Positions 8,555 to 16,724 of a stretch of DNA of 64,000 nt are shown piece after piece (position 1 is the first letter of the stretch; every line of letters starts with the position of its first letter). The notes beneath the pieces were generated by a model. The model was given only the letters and a program-made list of their open reading frames with translations, ran no database searches and had not been told where the DNA came from. Position numbers and translations under genes: made by a program. Source of the DNA: JACKOB01 sp024234575 (GTDB taxonomy: Bacteria; Pseudomonadota; Gammaproteobacteria; Pseudomonadales; Oleiphilaceae); assembly GCA_051208035.1 (NCBI GenBank), contig JBPJFZ010000020.1:5560-69559 (forward strand), in the 5' to 3' direction.

Positions 8555-9346
8555 ATGTTAAAAAAAATAATTGTTGCTACGGCCGCGCTTATCGCTATGC
8601 CAGCACTCGCAGGAACACAAACCTGGAATTTGAATGACGGATCATTCAACTATTCTGGCAACGGCAACACGATGACTATCAACGGTGCCAACAGCAACAA
8701 TTTAGGTATTACTGGCTGGTCAGATACCGGTGGCACCAATGATGACAAGATCGAAAGCGGCAAATTGACGTACGGCAGCAGCTACGGGCTGATGCTGCAA
8801 AACCGTGACGAATCGAACACAACGCCCAGCCACTCTATTGACAACTTCGATAATGACTTTGACATGGTGCTGTTATCGTTCGATAAGGCCATTGATCTTG
8901 AAGGCTTTAATATTGGCTGGGCACGTGAGACAGATACCAACGGCAATAATTACAACTATGCGGATGTCACCGTAGCGGCGTATACCGGTGCAGGCAACTT
9001 TGCGTTCAACGCATCTGACACATGGAGCAGCATCGCAGGTACCAACTGGAGTACTATTGGTCACTACGGAAACGTCAGCGATTACAGCTACCAGTCAGTC
9101 ACTACCGATGTAAAATCTAAATACTGGCTGATTGGGGCCTACAACCCAACATTTACCGGTGCAGGTGAAACTACTAACGGTCCTGGTACTGGCTGGAGAG
9201 ATGGCTTTAAGTTAGCTTCTGTTACAGGTCAAACCTTTACTCCCGGCACGACCACCAATGTACCAGAGCCAGGCACCATGGCCATTTTAGCCTCTGGCCT
9301 GCTGGGATTGTTTGCTACAAGACGCAGGAAGCAAGCGGGTCTATAA
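8555..9346 (+). CDS. PEP-CTERM exosortase-dependent surface protein, XDP1 type
   Basis: A 263-residue secreted protein. The start at 8555 is chosen because TAGGAGA lies 7 bases upstream and translation then begins MLKKIIVATAALIAMPALAG, a clean signal peptide; the in-frame TTG at 8534 is upstream of that site. The mature part is rich in Asn, Gly, Thr and Asp. Its central HSIDNFDNDFDMVLLSFD region followed by FNIGWARE is characteristic of the XDP1 group. The C-terminus has the PEP-CTERM sorting signal: VPEPGT, a hydrophobic helix and then RRRK. Such proteins are cleaved and anchored or released by exosortase XrtA and are linked to extracellular polysaccharide or floc formation. No exosortase gene is in the window. 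Confidence 0.9.
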   Translation: MLKKIIVATAALIAMPALAGTQTWNLNDGSFNYSGNGNTMTINGANSNNLGITGWSDTGGTNDDKIESGKLTYGSSYGLMLQNRDESNTTPSHSIDNFDNDFDMVLLSFDKAIDLEGFNIGWARETDTNGNNYNYADVTVAAYTGAGNFAFNASDTWSSIAGTNWSTIGHYGNVSDYSYQSVTTDVKSKYWLIGAYNPTFTGAGETTNGPGTGWRDGFKLASVTGQTFTPGTTTNVPEPGTMAILASGLLGLFATRRRKQAGL

Positions 9347-9366
9347 TTGGGGCAAACCTCTGCGTA

Positions 9367-9396
9367 AAAAGGCGAACCAGGTTCGCCTTTTTTATT
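9367..9396 (+). terminator. Rho-independent terminator after the PEP-CTERM gene
   Basis: AAAGGCGAAC and GTTCGCCTTT form a perfect stem with a very short loop, followed by a run of T. It separates the XDP1 gene from prsT and implies that prsT has its own promoter. Confidence 0.85.
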
Positions 9397-9429
9397 GCCT
9401 ATAATTTTTACTCGGATTGCTAAAACACC

Positions 9430-12246
9430 ATGAAGCTTTACCCTTCTGTGATACTCACCGTAGCTCTCACCTTTACCAGCGCACTTGCCTGGGCCGAAAC
9501 TTCTGCCAACAGCAGCCCAACCATCGACAACTATGAGCTGGCAGCGAAAGCATTTGCTGAGAAAAAGCCCAACGATGCTTTTATATATTTAAAGAATGCA
9601 TTACAGGAAAACCCACGACACTTACCTTCCAAGCTATTGCTTAGCCAGGTTTATTTTGATGCGGGTAATATTCCAGCAACGGAAGAAGAGCTGCGAGAGT
9701 CTTTAGATCTTGGTGCTGATATCAATCTGGTGCTGCCATTACTTGGTCATACGCTGATTATGCAGCGTAAAGTCGATGCGCTGCTGGCGTTGGAGCAATA
9801 CAGTAAAGACTTCAATCGACAAACCCAGTTCGAATGGGCGCTGTTAAAAGGACAGGCTTACCTCATTCGTAAAGACCAGACGATGGCGCAAATGCAGTTT
9901 GAAAACGCACTGGCAATATCCCCTAAGGATGTGCGTGCAATCAATACCATGGCAACGCTGTATTTGCAGTTGGGCTGGTATGACAAGGCTGGCCACCTCA
10001 TCACGCAATCCATGGATATAGACCCAAAAAATGAAAAAACATGGGTGATTAAAGGTGAGCTGGCATTAGCACAAAACAAACCCAATGAGGCTTTAGCGGC
10101 GTTCAATCAGGCTTTTACGATCGATAGCTACGACCCCCGCGTCTTACGAAACCTCGCCACAACGCACCTGAAACTGAAAAACTTTACCGATACGCAAACC
10201 TATATTGACCTGACGCTTGCTCAGTCTCCTTCAGACCCGGCAGCCACTCTCATTAATGCCTGGCTGCTCATGTCGGATAATAACGAGGCGATGGCCCAAC
10301 AATCGTTGGCGGATCTCAGTTCGAAGTTATCACTACTGGACGAGTCTGAGCTTTCAGAAGACCTGTCGCTGCTGTTTGTGCAAAGCGCGGCGGAGTATAT
10401 TCAGGGCAACTATGAGAAAGCACGCCAGCATCTGGAAGCCTACCTAGCGAAAGCACCTACGGATATCGGTGCCATTCGCATGCTAACGGATATATACGTT
10501 AAGACAAACGTGCCTCGCAAAGCGGCAGAACTGCTAGAAAGTAAACGGTCGGTGATTTCAGGAGACATCGAACTTTCAGCCAAACTGATACAACTTTATA
10601 TTGCTGACAACAAGTTGCTGCAGGCAGAGCAGCTTCTGGCATCAATGAAGATGAAGCTGCCCGATAATATTTACCTGACTTACCTCGAAGCCCAGATAGA
10701 GGCCGCCCGTCACCGTCCCAAACAGGCCCTGGCGATTCTTAACAGACATCAACTAGGCAAAGATGAACCTTTTAGATACTCGTTATTAAAAGGCCAACTG
10801 CAATTGCAGCTTAATGATTTAAAAGCAGCAAAAGCCACCGCAGAGCGGATTATTGCCAGTAAAGTCGATAACAACGATGCACTCAACTTTATTGCAGCAG
10901 TGCTGATTAAAAACAACCAGTTAGATAGTGCACTACCCTATATTGACCGCGCATTAAGCACGAACAACCAGGACGTCAGTGCGCGATTCAATAAAGCGAT
11001 TATTCTGAAATCTCAAGGAAAGCTCATTGAAGCAGAAAACATGCTCAACGAGATTCTAACGCAGAATAAACAGCATACCCCCACCCTCATCCTGCTCGCC
11101 CGCAATGACACGCAGGCAGGAAAATACGAAAATGCGATCAGCCGCATCAATCAGATTCTGGTTTATGACCCTAATAATACATCCGCACTGGAAACCAAAC
11201 TTGTCATTTACAAACAACAGCAAAACTGGAAAGAGGCCCTCGCCACCGCGCAGCAATTAAACCAGCTGGATCGACTGAATGCCGATTATCTTACCGAAAA
11301 TATCCAGCTGCTGATTCGCCTGCAACGCTACGGGGATACCGAGCGCTATCAAAAAATTCTATTTGGGCTGTGGAGCAACGAGCCTGAGCAGCTTCGATTT
11401 CTCGCGCAGCTACAGGTATCCAGCAGGCATCTCGAAGCAGCCATCCAGACGCTGCAGAAGGCAGCCGATCTCAACAGCAAGTCGCTGCCCATACAGCTCG
11501 AACTTAGCCAGTTGTATTTTATCAGCGGCAACACCCAGGCAGCCCAACAGCAATTAGAAAGCGCAGAAGCAAAGTTTGGTAAAACGGCCAATATTTATCT
11601 ATTGCGAGGCGATATCGCCCAAAGAGAAAAACAACTCGAAAGCGCCAGACAACAATACTTGGCTGCGCTGAATCTGGATGCTGACAACACAACCGCCATC
11701 ATTAACCTCTACCAACTAACCCTCAAGGGCGTGGGTGCAACAGAGTTTACCACCATGTTGGAGACACGCGTGAAAGATGCGGATGCACCGCACTGGATGC
11801 GCAAACTACTGGCAGACAGCTACTTAAATCAGGGTAATTTTGCCGCCGCACAGAAGCATTACGAACGGCTCATCGCTATCCCTGAGCTGGCAAACGATTC
11901 TTCCATTCTTAATAACCTGGCGAATATTTACAGCGCGACAGACCTGTCAAAAGCTTTGAAAACGGCGCAAAAGGGATTGGAATCAGATAAGAAAAATCCG
12001 GCACTGTTGGATACGCTGGGTTGGATTCTGGCCCGTCAGGGGCAGTTTAATGACGCCTTACCGTACTTGCGCGAAGCCTACAGTTTCAATGCCAGTAACC
12101 ATGAAGTGCGCTATCACATCGGCTACACATTGCTCAAGTTGGACCGGAAGATTGAAGCGATCGCAGAATTGAGAGCCGCCGTCGATGGCGGCCCAACCTT
12201 TGCCGAATACAACGCAGCCAAAGCCCTGCTGGATTCTATTCAGTAG
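9430..12246 (+). CDS. prsT: PEP-CTERM system TPR-repeat protein PrsT
   Basis: A 938-residue exported protein built almost entirely of tetratricopeptide repeats, recognisable by recurring A..A....L..P patterns from about residue 35 to the end (for example DAFIYLKNALQENP and the late NPALLDTLGWILARQGQ). The N-terminus is a signal peptide ending near ALAWA. There is no cysteine at that point, so unlike many PrsT proteins it does not look like a lipoprotein. Length and the C-terminal DTLGW module match the PrsT family, usually found in exosortase/EPS loci. Here it follows a PEP-CTERM protein but sits away from exosortase and EPS genes. Likely a periplasmic scaffold for export or assembly. No strong ribosome binding site precedes the ATG. 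Confidence 0.88.
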   Translation: MKLYPSVILTVALTFTSALAWAETSANSSPTIDNYELAAKAFAEKKPNDAFIYLKNALQENPRHLPSKLLLSQVYFDAGNIPATEEELRESLDLGADINLVLPLLGHTLIMQRKVDALLALEQYSKDFNRQTQFEWALLKGQAYLIRKDQTMAQMQFENALAISPKDVRAINTMATLYLQLGWYDKAGHLITQSMDIDPKNEKTWVIKGELALAQNKPNEALAAFNQAFTIDSYDPRVLRNLATTHLKLKNFTDTQTYIDLTLAQSPSDPAATLINAWLLMSDNNEAMAQQSLADLSSKLSLLDESELSEDLSLLFVQSAAEYIQGNYEKARQHLEAYLAKAPTDIGAIRMLTDIYVKTNVPRKAAELLESKRSVISGDIELSAKLIQLYIADNKLLQAEQLLASMKMKLPDNIYLTYLEAQIEAARHRPKQALAILNRHQLGKDEPFRYSLLKGQLQLQLNDLKAAKATAERIIASKVDNNDALNFIAAVLIKNNQLDSALPYIDRALSTNNQDVSARFNKAIILKSQGKLIEAENMLNEILTQNKQHTPTLILLARNDTQAGKYENAISRINQILVYDPNNTSALETKLVIYKQQQNWKEALATAQQLNQLDRLNADYLTENIQLLIRLQRYGDTERYQKILFGLWSNEPEQLRFLAQLQVSSRHLEAAIQTLQKAADLNSKSLPIQLELSQLYFISGNTQAAQQQLESAEAKFGKTANIYLLRGDIAQREKQLESARQQYLAALNLDADNTTAIINLYQLTLKGVGATEFTTMLETRVKDADAPHWMRKLLADSYLNQGNFAAAQKHYERLIAIPELANDSSILNNLANIYSATDLSKALKTAQKGLESDKKNPALLDTLGWILARQGQFNDALPYLREAYSFNASNHEVRYHIGYTLLKLDRKIEAIAELRAAVDGGPTFAEYNAAKALLDSIQ

Positions 12247-12249
12247 GTG

Positions 12250-12552
12250 CTAGCCAACATAAAACTCGGCCACACGACGCTCGGATCGCAGCGGCCCAAC
12301 TATCGGTTTAACGGCCTCATGCACAGGGTGCGTTTCGTAAACCGCTAACGCTGCCTCATCTTCATAATCAACGATCATGCAGACTTCTGAAGCATCGGCA
12401 ATGGGGGACACATTAATCCCCACCTGAATCGCTAACATGCCTGGTATTTTTCCGCGCATGGATTCTAATGCCGTTTTAATCGTCGCCGCATCAGACTCTC
12501 TTTGCTGCTGATCGACCGCCTTTAAGCGCCACAACACCACTCTTCTATACAT
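12250..12552 (-). CDS. Dabb (stress-responsive alpha/beta barrel) domain protein
   Basis: About 100 residues when started at the ATG at 12552 (MYRRVVLWRL), which is preferred to the longer frame from 12603 because family members begin at this beta strand. The sequence has the Dabb pattern: an initial hydrophobic strand VVLWRLK, a central VGINVSP, a VDYEDEAALAVYETHPVH helix and a final strand ending EFYVG. Dabb proteins are small dimeric ferredoxin-like barrels of mostly unknown function. It lies 91 bases downstream of eda on the same strand and converges with prsT. It could be a distal member of the zwf-pgl-eda transcript. Confidence 0.8.
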   Translation of the reverse strand: MYRRVVLWRLKAVDQQQRESDAATIKTALESMRGKIPGMLAIQVGINVSPIADASEVCMIVDYEDEAALAVYETHPVHEAVKPIVGPLRSERRVAEFYVG

Positions 12553-12643
12553 GGTTATTTCCTTCGAATTTGAAAACGGGGAATCATAACATGATCTGAA
12601 CATGCCACAAGAAACAGGTCTGTGGGCAGCAACCGCTTTTTGT

Positions 12644-13321
12644 TTATCTGTCCTGGCACAAGTGCGCGGCCTGCCATGCTAGCTGCTCGATTTGCGCCCA
12701 ATTTTTCTCGCGAACCAAATCGTCTGTTGTCAGCCATGTGCCACCAACAGCCATCACGTTTGTTGTCGCTAGATAGTTCTGCAAATTTTCCGGGCGCACG
12801 CCTCCTGTTGGACAAAAACGGATATCAGGTAACGGCCCGGCAAAAGCCTGCAGTGCCTTTACGCCACCGGAGACTTCTGCCGGAAAGAACTTAAACCGGC
12901 GTATACCTTTCTCATAGCCCATAAGTATCTCTGACAAGCTTGAGACACCCGGAAGAAAAGGTGTTTTAGACGCTATCAATGCCTGCAACAAGGCTTCGGT
13001 TGAGCCGGGTGTTACGATAAATTCAGCACCTGCCTGCAGTACCTGTTCAACCTGAGCCGCGGCCACTACAGTGCCTACACCTACCACAGCCTCAGGGATT
13101 GCCTGCTTTATCGCAGCAATGGCCTCCAGGCCATATTTCGTTCGTAACGTTATTTCCAGCATATTTAAGCCGCCATTTACCAGCGCCCGCGCCATCGGCA
13201 CCGCATCTTCCAGGCGGTTAATCGTGATCACCGGTATAACAGGCGACTGCTGTACCCACCTATCCAGCGATGTTGTATCCAGCAAGGCTGGAGCAGCCAG
13301 ATTCGTTTCGCTCGTTCTCAT
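12644..13321 (-). CDS. eda: 2-dehydro-3-deoxyphosphogluconate (KDPG) aldolase
   Basis: A 225-residue class I aldolase. The catalytic glutamate is in the MLEITLRT strand, the VGVGTV motif follows, and the Schiff-base lysine lies in RFKFFPAE. The C-terminal CPTGGV phosphate-binding loop and AVGGTWL are present. It splits KDPG into pyruvate and glyceraldehyde-3-phosphate, the last step of the Entner-Doudoroff pathway, and members of the family also act on 4-hydroxy-2-oxoglutarate. It is the third gene of a zwf-pgl-eda operon, 25 bases after pgl. The dehydratase gene edd is not in the window. Confidence 0.95.
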   Translation of the reverse strand: MRTSETNLAAPALLDTTSLDRWVQQSPVIPVITINRLEDAVPMARALVNGGLNMLEITLRTKYGLEAIAAIKQAIPEAVVGVGTVVAAAQVEQVLQAGAEFIVTPGSTEALLQALIASKTPFLPGVSSLSEILMGYEKGIRRFKFFPAEVSGGVKALQAFAGPLPDIRFCPTGGVRPENLQNYLATTNVMAVGGTWLTTDDLVREKNWAQIEQLAWQAAHLCQDR

Positions 13322-13346
13322 ATTGATGTCTCCCCGCCGTATTCGG

Positions 13347-14111
13347 CTACTTGCTCCAGTAAATCGACATGGGCCGCTTTAGAAAAGCCCGAATAGGCAT
13401 GACTAACTCATCCGTTGACGACAAGGCCTGTATCAGCGTTGCAAGCTTCTCGGCACCGCTGATATGCAGAATAATTTTACGGCAGGCTGCCAGAACCGGA
13501 TAAGTCAGGGTGATACGAGAATGCGGTGCCTGCTGCGGCTGCATATGCAGACAGGCATCTTCGCACTCGGACTGTAAAGCATGGGCTAACAGCGGTGAAC
13601 CGGGAAATAGCGAAGCGGTATGTCCATCGTTACCCATACCCAGTATCAGCACATCCAGAGGCCGATGCATTCTGTTTATTTCTTCTGCGGCAATCGCGGC
13701 CACCTGTGCCACAGACTCCCCTTGCCGATATAAGGGAACAAAGCGCGCAGCAATAGCGTTATTTATCAGCAGATGTTGGCGCACAAGACGCTCATTACTA
13801 TCAGGGTCTGTTGTTGGGACAAAACGCTCATCCGCCAAGGTAATAGTTACCTTTTCCCATAAGAGTGTTTTTTGTGATAACGCCTTAAAAAAAGGCAAAG
13901 GCGTGCCGCCGCCAGAGACGATCAGCGTTGCTTGCTCATGATCAATAACACCAGATTGCAAAGCATCGGTCACCACTGTCGACAACTCGGTAGCAAGCGG
14001 CTCTGGCCCTGCAAATTCATGCCAATCTATCCACGCGGGCAGGTTTGCCGGTCGATGCGCATTTGCCTCTGCATGGCTCGCTGCGTTGCTTTGTTGTTTT
14101 GTTATCGCCAT
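13347..14111 (-). CDS. pgl: 6-phosphogluconolactonase
   Basis: A 254-residue protein of the glucosamine-6-phosphate isomerase/6-phosphogluconolactonase fold (DevB type). The start at ATG 14111 has GGAGATT upstream; a TTG two codons earlier is less likely. Visible are SGGGTPLPF, LADERFVP, and the catalytic-region motif LGMGNDGHTASLFPGS. It hydrolyses 6-phosphogluconolactone to 6-phosphogluconate in the cytoplasm. It lies between zwf and eda with gaps of about 25 bases, so the three are probably cotranscribed. Confidence 0.95.
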   Translation of the reverse strand: MAITKQQSNAASHAEANAHRPANLPAWIDWHEFAGPEPLATELSTVVTDALQSGVIDHEQATLIVSGGGTPLPFFKALSQKTLLWEKVTITLADERFVPTTDPDSNERLVRQHLLINNAIAARFVPLYRQGESVAQVAAIAAEEINRMHRPLDVLILGMGNDGHTASLFPGSPLLAHALQSECEDACLHMQPQQAPHSRITLTYPVLAACRKIILHISGAEKLATLIQALSSTDELVMPIRAFLKRPMSIYWSK

Positions 14112-14136
14112 GAACAATCTCCGTAAAATTCAGCCT

Positions 14137-15615
14137 TTACACATCTTCATGCCAGTATCTGCCGTCTCGGGCGATCAAAGTAATTGCCGACGCCGGCCCC
14201 CATGATCCCGCTGGATACTTTTTCGGCATAATGCCACTTGCTTCCCAACCATCAATAAGCTTATCGACCCAGCGCCAGGCGTATTCCACTTCATCCCGAC
14301 GAACAAACAAATACTGATTCCCTTTGATGACTTCCCACAATAAACGCTCGTAGGCGTCGCTCACCCTTGAGGCTTTGTAGGTTTCAGAAAAGTTCAGGCT
14401 TAGGGGCCCCTGCCGTAAACGCATGCCCTTATCTAACCCCTGATCTTTTGTCAGTACTTGCAAGGAAATACCTTCATCAGGCTGCAGTCTTATGATTAGT
14501 TTATTATGGGCGATGTGTTTCTGGTCTTGGTCAAACAGGTAATGAGCTGCCGGCTTAAAATGAATCACAATCTGCGAAAGCTTTTCGGGCAGGCGCTTGC
14601 CTGTGCGCATATAAAAAGGCACACCTGCCCAGCGCCAGTTGGCGATTTCAGCTTTAAAGGCAACGAATGTTTCCGTCGAGCTATCTTGGTTAGCGCCTTC
14701 TTCTTCAAGATAACCGGGAACGACCTGACCATCACAGATACCTTTTGCGTAACGTCCGCGTACCAGGTACATCGCCATTTGTTCTGCAGACAGCGGCTTC
14801 AGCGCTTTCAGAACCTTCACCTTTTCATCACGAATGCTGTCTGCGGACAAATCACTTGGAGGGTCCATGGCGATCAGACATAACAGCTGAATCAAATGGT
14901 TTTGCACCATGTCCCGCAACTGTCCGGCTTTATCAAAATAGCCCCAACGGCCTTCTATGCCGACCGCTTCTGCCACGGTAATCTCAACATGTGATATATG
15001 ATTGTGATTCCACTGACTCTCGAACAGCGAGTTAGCAAAGCGCAGAGCGATCAGATTTTGCACCGTTTCTTTACCGAGGTAATGATCGATGCGGTAGATC
15101 TGTGACTCTGTAAAATGTTTTGCCAGTTGATCGTTAATCAACGTACTTGATTGGTGATCATGGCCAATAGGTTTTTCGACCACAACACGCGTTCGCTTCG
15201 AGATCGCACCCTGCGTATGCAAATGGGTACTGATAGGCGCATACAGACTCGCCGGTGTTGCGTAATAAAGAATAAGGCTCTCATGGGGTGACGCGGCCAG
15301 CCACTTGGTAATGCCTTCGTATCCCTCTGCATGGTTAAAATCAAGGGACAGATAGGTTAAACGCCGTAAAAAAGATGCAATAACCTCTGCCTGATGATCC
15401 GCTTTCGACAGAAACCGCTTAAGACTGGCTGCGCACTTTTCTTGAAATTGCTCTGTGCTGCCAGCCTCCCGAGACAACCCCAATATCTGACAACCTTCTT
15501 TTAAAAGCCCGGCTTTGTGCAATTGATAGAGTGCTGGCATCAACTTACGTTGTGCTAAATCACCTAAGGCACCAAACAACACTACCACTGTTTTTTGAAA
15601 ATTATCGTCAGACAT
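14137..15615 (-). CDS. zwf: Glucose-6-phosphate 1-dehydrogenase
   Basis: A 492-residue enzyme when started at ATG 15615 (MSDDNFQKTVVV), close to the usual length; an ATG three codons earlier (15624) is also possible. The nucleotide-binding loop GALGDLAQRKL lies near the N-terminus. The active-site motif RIDHYLGKE, with the catalytic His, is intact. It oxidises glucose-6-phosphate to 6-phosphogluconolactone, producing NADPH, and feeds the oxidative pentose phosphate and Entner-Doudoroff routes. It is the first gene of zwf-pgl-eda and diverges from hexR, with HexR-like boxes in between, the arrangement expected for HexR repression. Confidence 0.97.
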   Translation of the reverse strand: MSDDNFQKTVVVLFGALGDLAQRKLMPALYQLHKAGLLKEGCQILGLSREAGSTEQFQEKCAASLKRFLSKADHQAEVIASFLRRLTYLSLDFNHAEGYEGITKWLAASPHESLILYYATPASLYAPISTHLHTQGAISKRTRVVVEKPIGHDHQSSTLINDQLAKHFTESQIYRIDHYLGKETVQNLIALRFANSLFESQWNHNHISHVEITVAEAVGIEGRWGYFDKAGQLRDMVQNHLIQLLCLIAMDPPSDLSADSIRDEKVKVLKALKPLSAEQMAMYLVRGRYAKGICDGQVVPGYLEEEGANQDSSTETFVAFKAEIANWRWAGVPFYMRTGKRLPEKLSQIVIHFKPAAHYLFDQDQKHIAHNKLIIRLQPDEGISLQVLTKDQGLDKGMRLRQGPLSLNFSETYKASRVSDAYERLLWEVIKGNQYLFVRRDEVEYAWRWVDKLIDGWEASGIMPKKYPAGSWGPASAITLIARDGRYWHEDV

Positions 15616-15649
15616 AAAAACCATCTTTGTTGTTGGGATTTGTTATAAA

Positions 15650-15664
15650 TGTAGTAAAATTACG
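15650..15664. promoter_or_regulatory. HexR-like operator, best box
   Basis: TGTAGTAAAATTACG matches the gammaproteobacterial HexR palindrome TGTAAT-N3-ATTACA in 13 of 15 positions and has the same half-site spacing. It lies 35 bases upstream of zwf, where it could block transcription. Confidence 0.65.
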
Positions 15665-15713
15665 ATATTGTTGCTCACTTTAGGTGAAAAAATACCGTAT
15701 AACAAGGTATAAA

Positions 15714-15729
15714 TGTATTTATTACTACG
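15714..15729. promoter_or_regulatory. Second HexR-like half-palindrome
   Basis: TGTATTTATTACTACG keeps both outer half-sites (TGTA and TAC) but with one extra base in the spacer. Weaker than the other two boxes. Confidence 0.35.
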
Positions 15730-15784
15730 TAAAATAGGCTATTCATAGCTTATTACAGGACTAACTCCTAAATACACATAAAAA

Positions 15785-15800
15785 TGTAGTAATTTTTACA
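15785..15800. promoter_or_regulatory. Third HexR-like operator near hexR
   Basis: TGTAGTAATTTTTACA has perfect TGTA and TACA ends and lies about 40 bases before the hexR start codon, consistent with autoregulation. The spacer is one base longer than in the canonical site. Confidence 0.5.
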
Positions 15801-15841
15801 ACATATACCACTGCACAAATCACACAGCGGCGGAATAAAAC

Positions 15842-16696
15842 GTGACCAATCTTTTACAGGACATTCAGGAAAAGCTCGACGAGCTGAATAAATCAGAACG
15901 GAAAGTCGCAGACGTTATTCTCAAAGACCCCGAAGGCGCCACTCGCGCCAGTATTGCCTCCCTCGCACGTAGTGCGCAAGTGAGTGAGCCAACCGTCAAC
16001 CGCTTCTGCAATCGATTTAGCAGCAACGGCTACCCGGATTTTAAAATCCAGCTTGCATTAAGTTTTGCCAAAGGCACGCCATATGTTAGCCAGAATGTTG
16101 ACCCTGAAGACACTACCGCCGAGTTTTCCGAAAAGATCTTTCTGGGCACTATCGCCGCCCTCGAGGAGGCCCGCAAGAAGCTGGACACCAACACCCTGCA
16201 AAAAGCGATAGATCTGCTCAGCCAGGCGAAGCAAATTTCGTTTTTTGGTCTTGGCGGCTCAGCCCCGGTGGCGCTGGATGCCCAACATAAGTTCTTCCGC
16301 TTTAATATTCCTGTGACGGCCTATGATGACATTCTGATGCAGCGCATGGTGGCGGCAGGTTCACATACCGGCGATGTATTTGTGATCATTTCCTACACGG
16401 GTCGTACCCGCGAGCTAGTTGAAATAGCTAAAATCGCCAAAGACGCTGGGGCAACAGTGATCGGCATCACCGCGCCGGAGTCTCCCATGAGCCAGCATTG
16501 CTCTCTGGCGCTGGAGGTCACCGCACCCGAAAACACAGACGTTTTTATGCCAATGACTTCACGGATCATCCATCTGGCGATCATTGATATTCTTGCCACT
16601 GGCGTTACGCTAAAGCGCGGTACTGATTTCCATCATCATCTGAAGAAGATAAAAGACAGCCTGGTGAGTAGTCGCTTTCCCAAGCAGGATGTCTGA
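15842..16696 (+). CDS. hexR: HexR, RpiR-family regulator of central carbon metabolism
   Basis: A 284-residue RpiR-type regulator starting with GTG. The N-terminal helix-turn-helix (about residues 1-77) includes ASIASLARSAQVSEPTVNRFCNRF, and the C-terminal SIS sugar-phosphate-binding domain (about 125-260) includes FFGLGGSAPVA and ISYTGRTRELVEIA. HexR proteins bind KDPG and release palindromic operators upstream of zwf, edd and related genes. The divergent position relative to zwf-pgl-eda and the TGTA...TACA boxes between them support this identity over other RpiR members. Confidence 0.93.
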   Translation: MTNLLQDIQEKLDELNKSERKVADVILKDPEGATRASIASLARSAQVSEPTVNRFCNRFSSNGYPDFKIQLALSFAKGTPYVSQNVDPEDTTAEFSEKIFLGTIAALEEARKKLDTNTLQKAIDLLSQAKQISFFGLGGSAPVALDAQHKFFRFNIPVTAYDDILMQRMVAAGSHTGDVFVIISYTGRTRELVEIAKIAKDAGATVIGITAPESPMSQHCSLALEVTAPENTDVFMPMTSRIIHLAIIDILATGVTLKRGTDFHHHLKKIKDSLVSSRFPKQDV

Positions 16697-16724
16697 ACTC
16701 CGGCTAACCGAGGCCAAATCGCGA

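Noticed and set aside
13510..13941. 143-residue plus-strand ORF opposite pgl
   Set aside because: Fully antisense to pgl, no start signals and unusual cysteine-rich composition.
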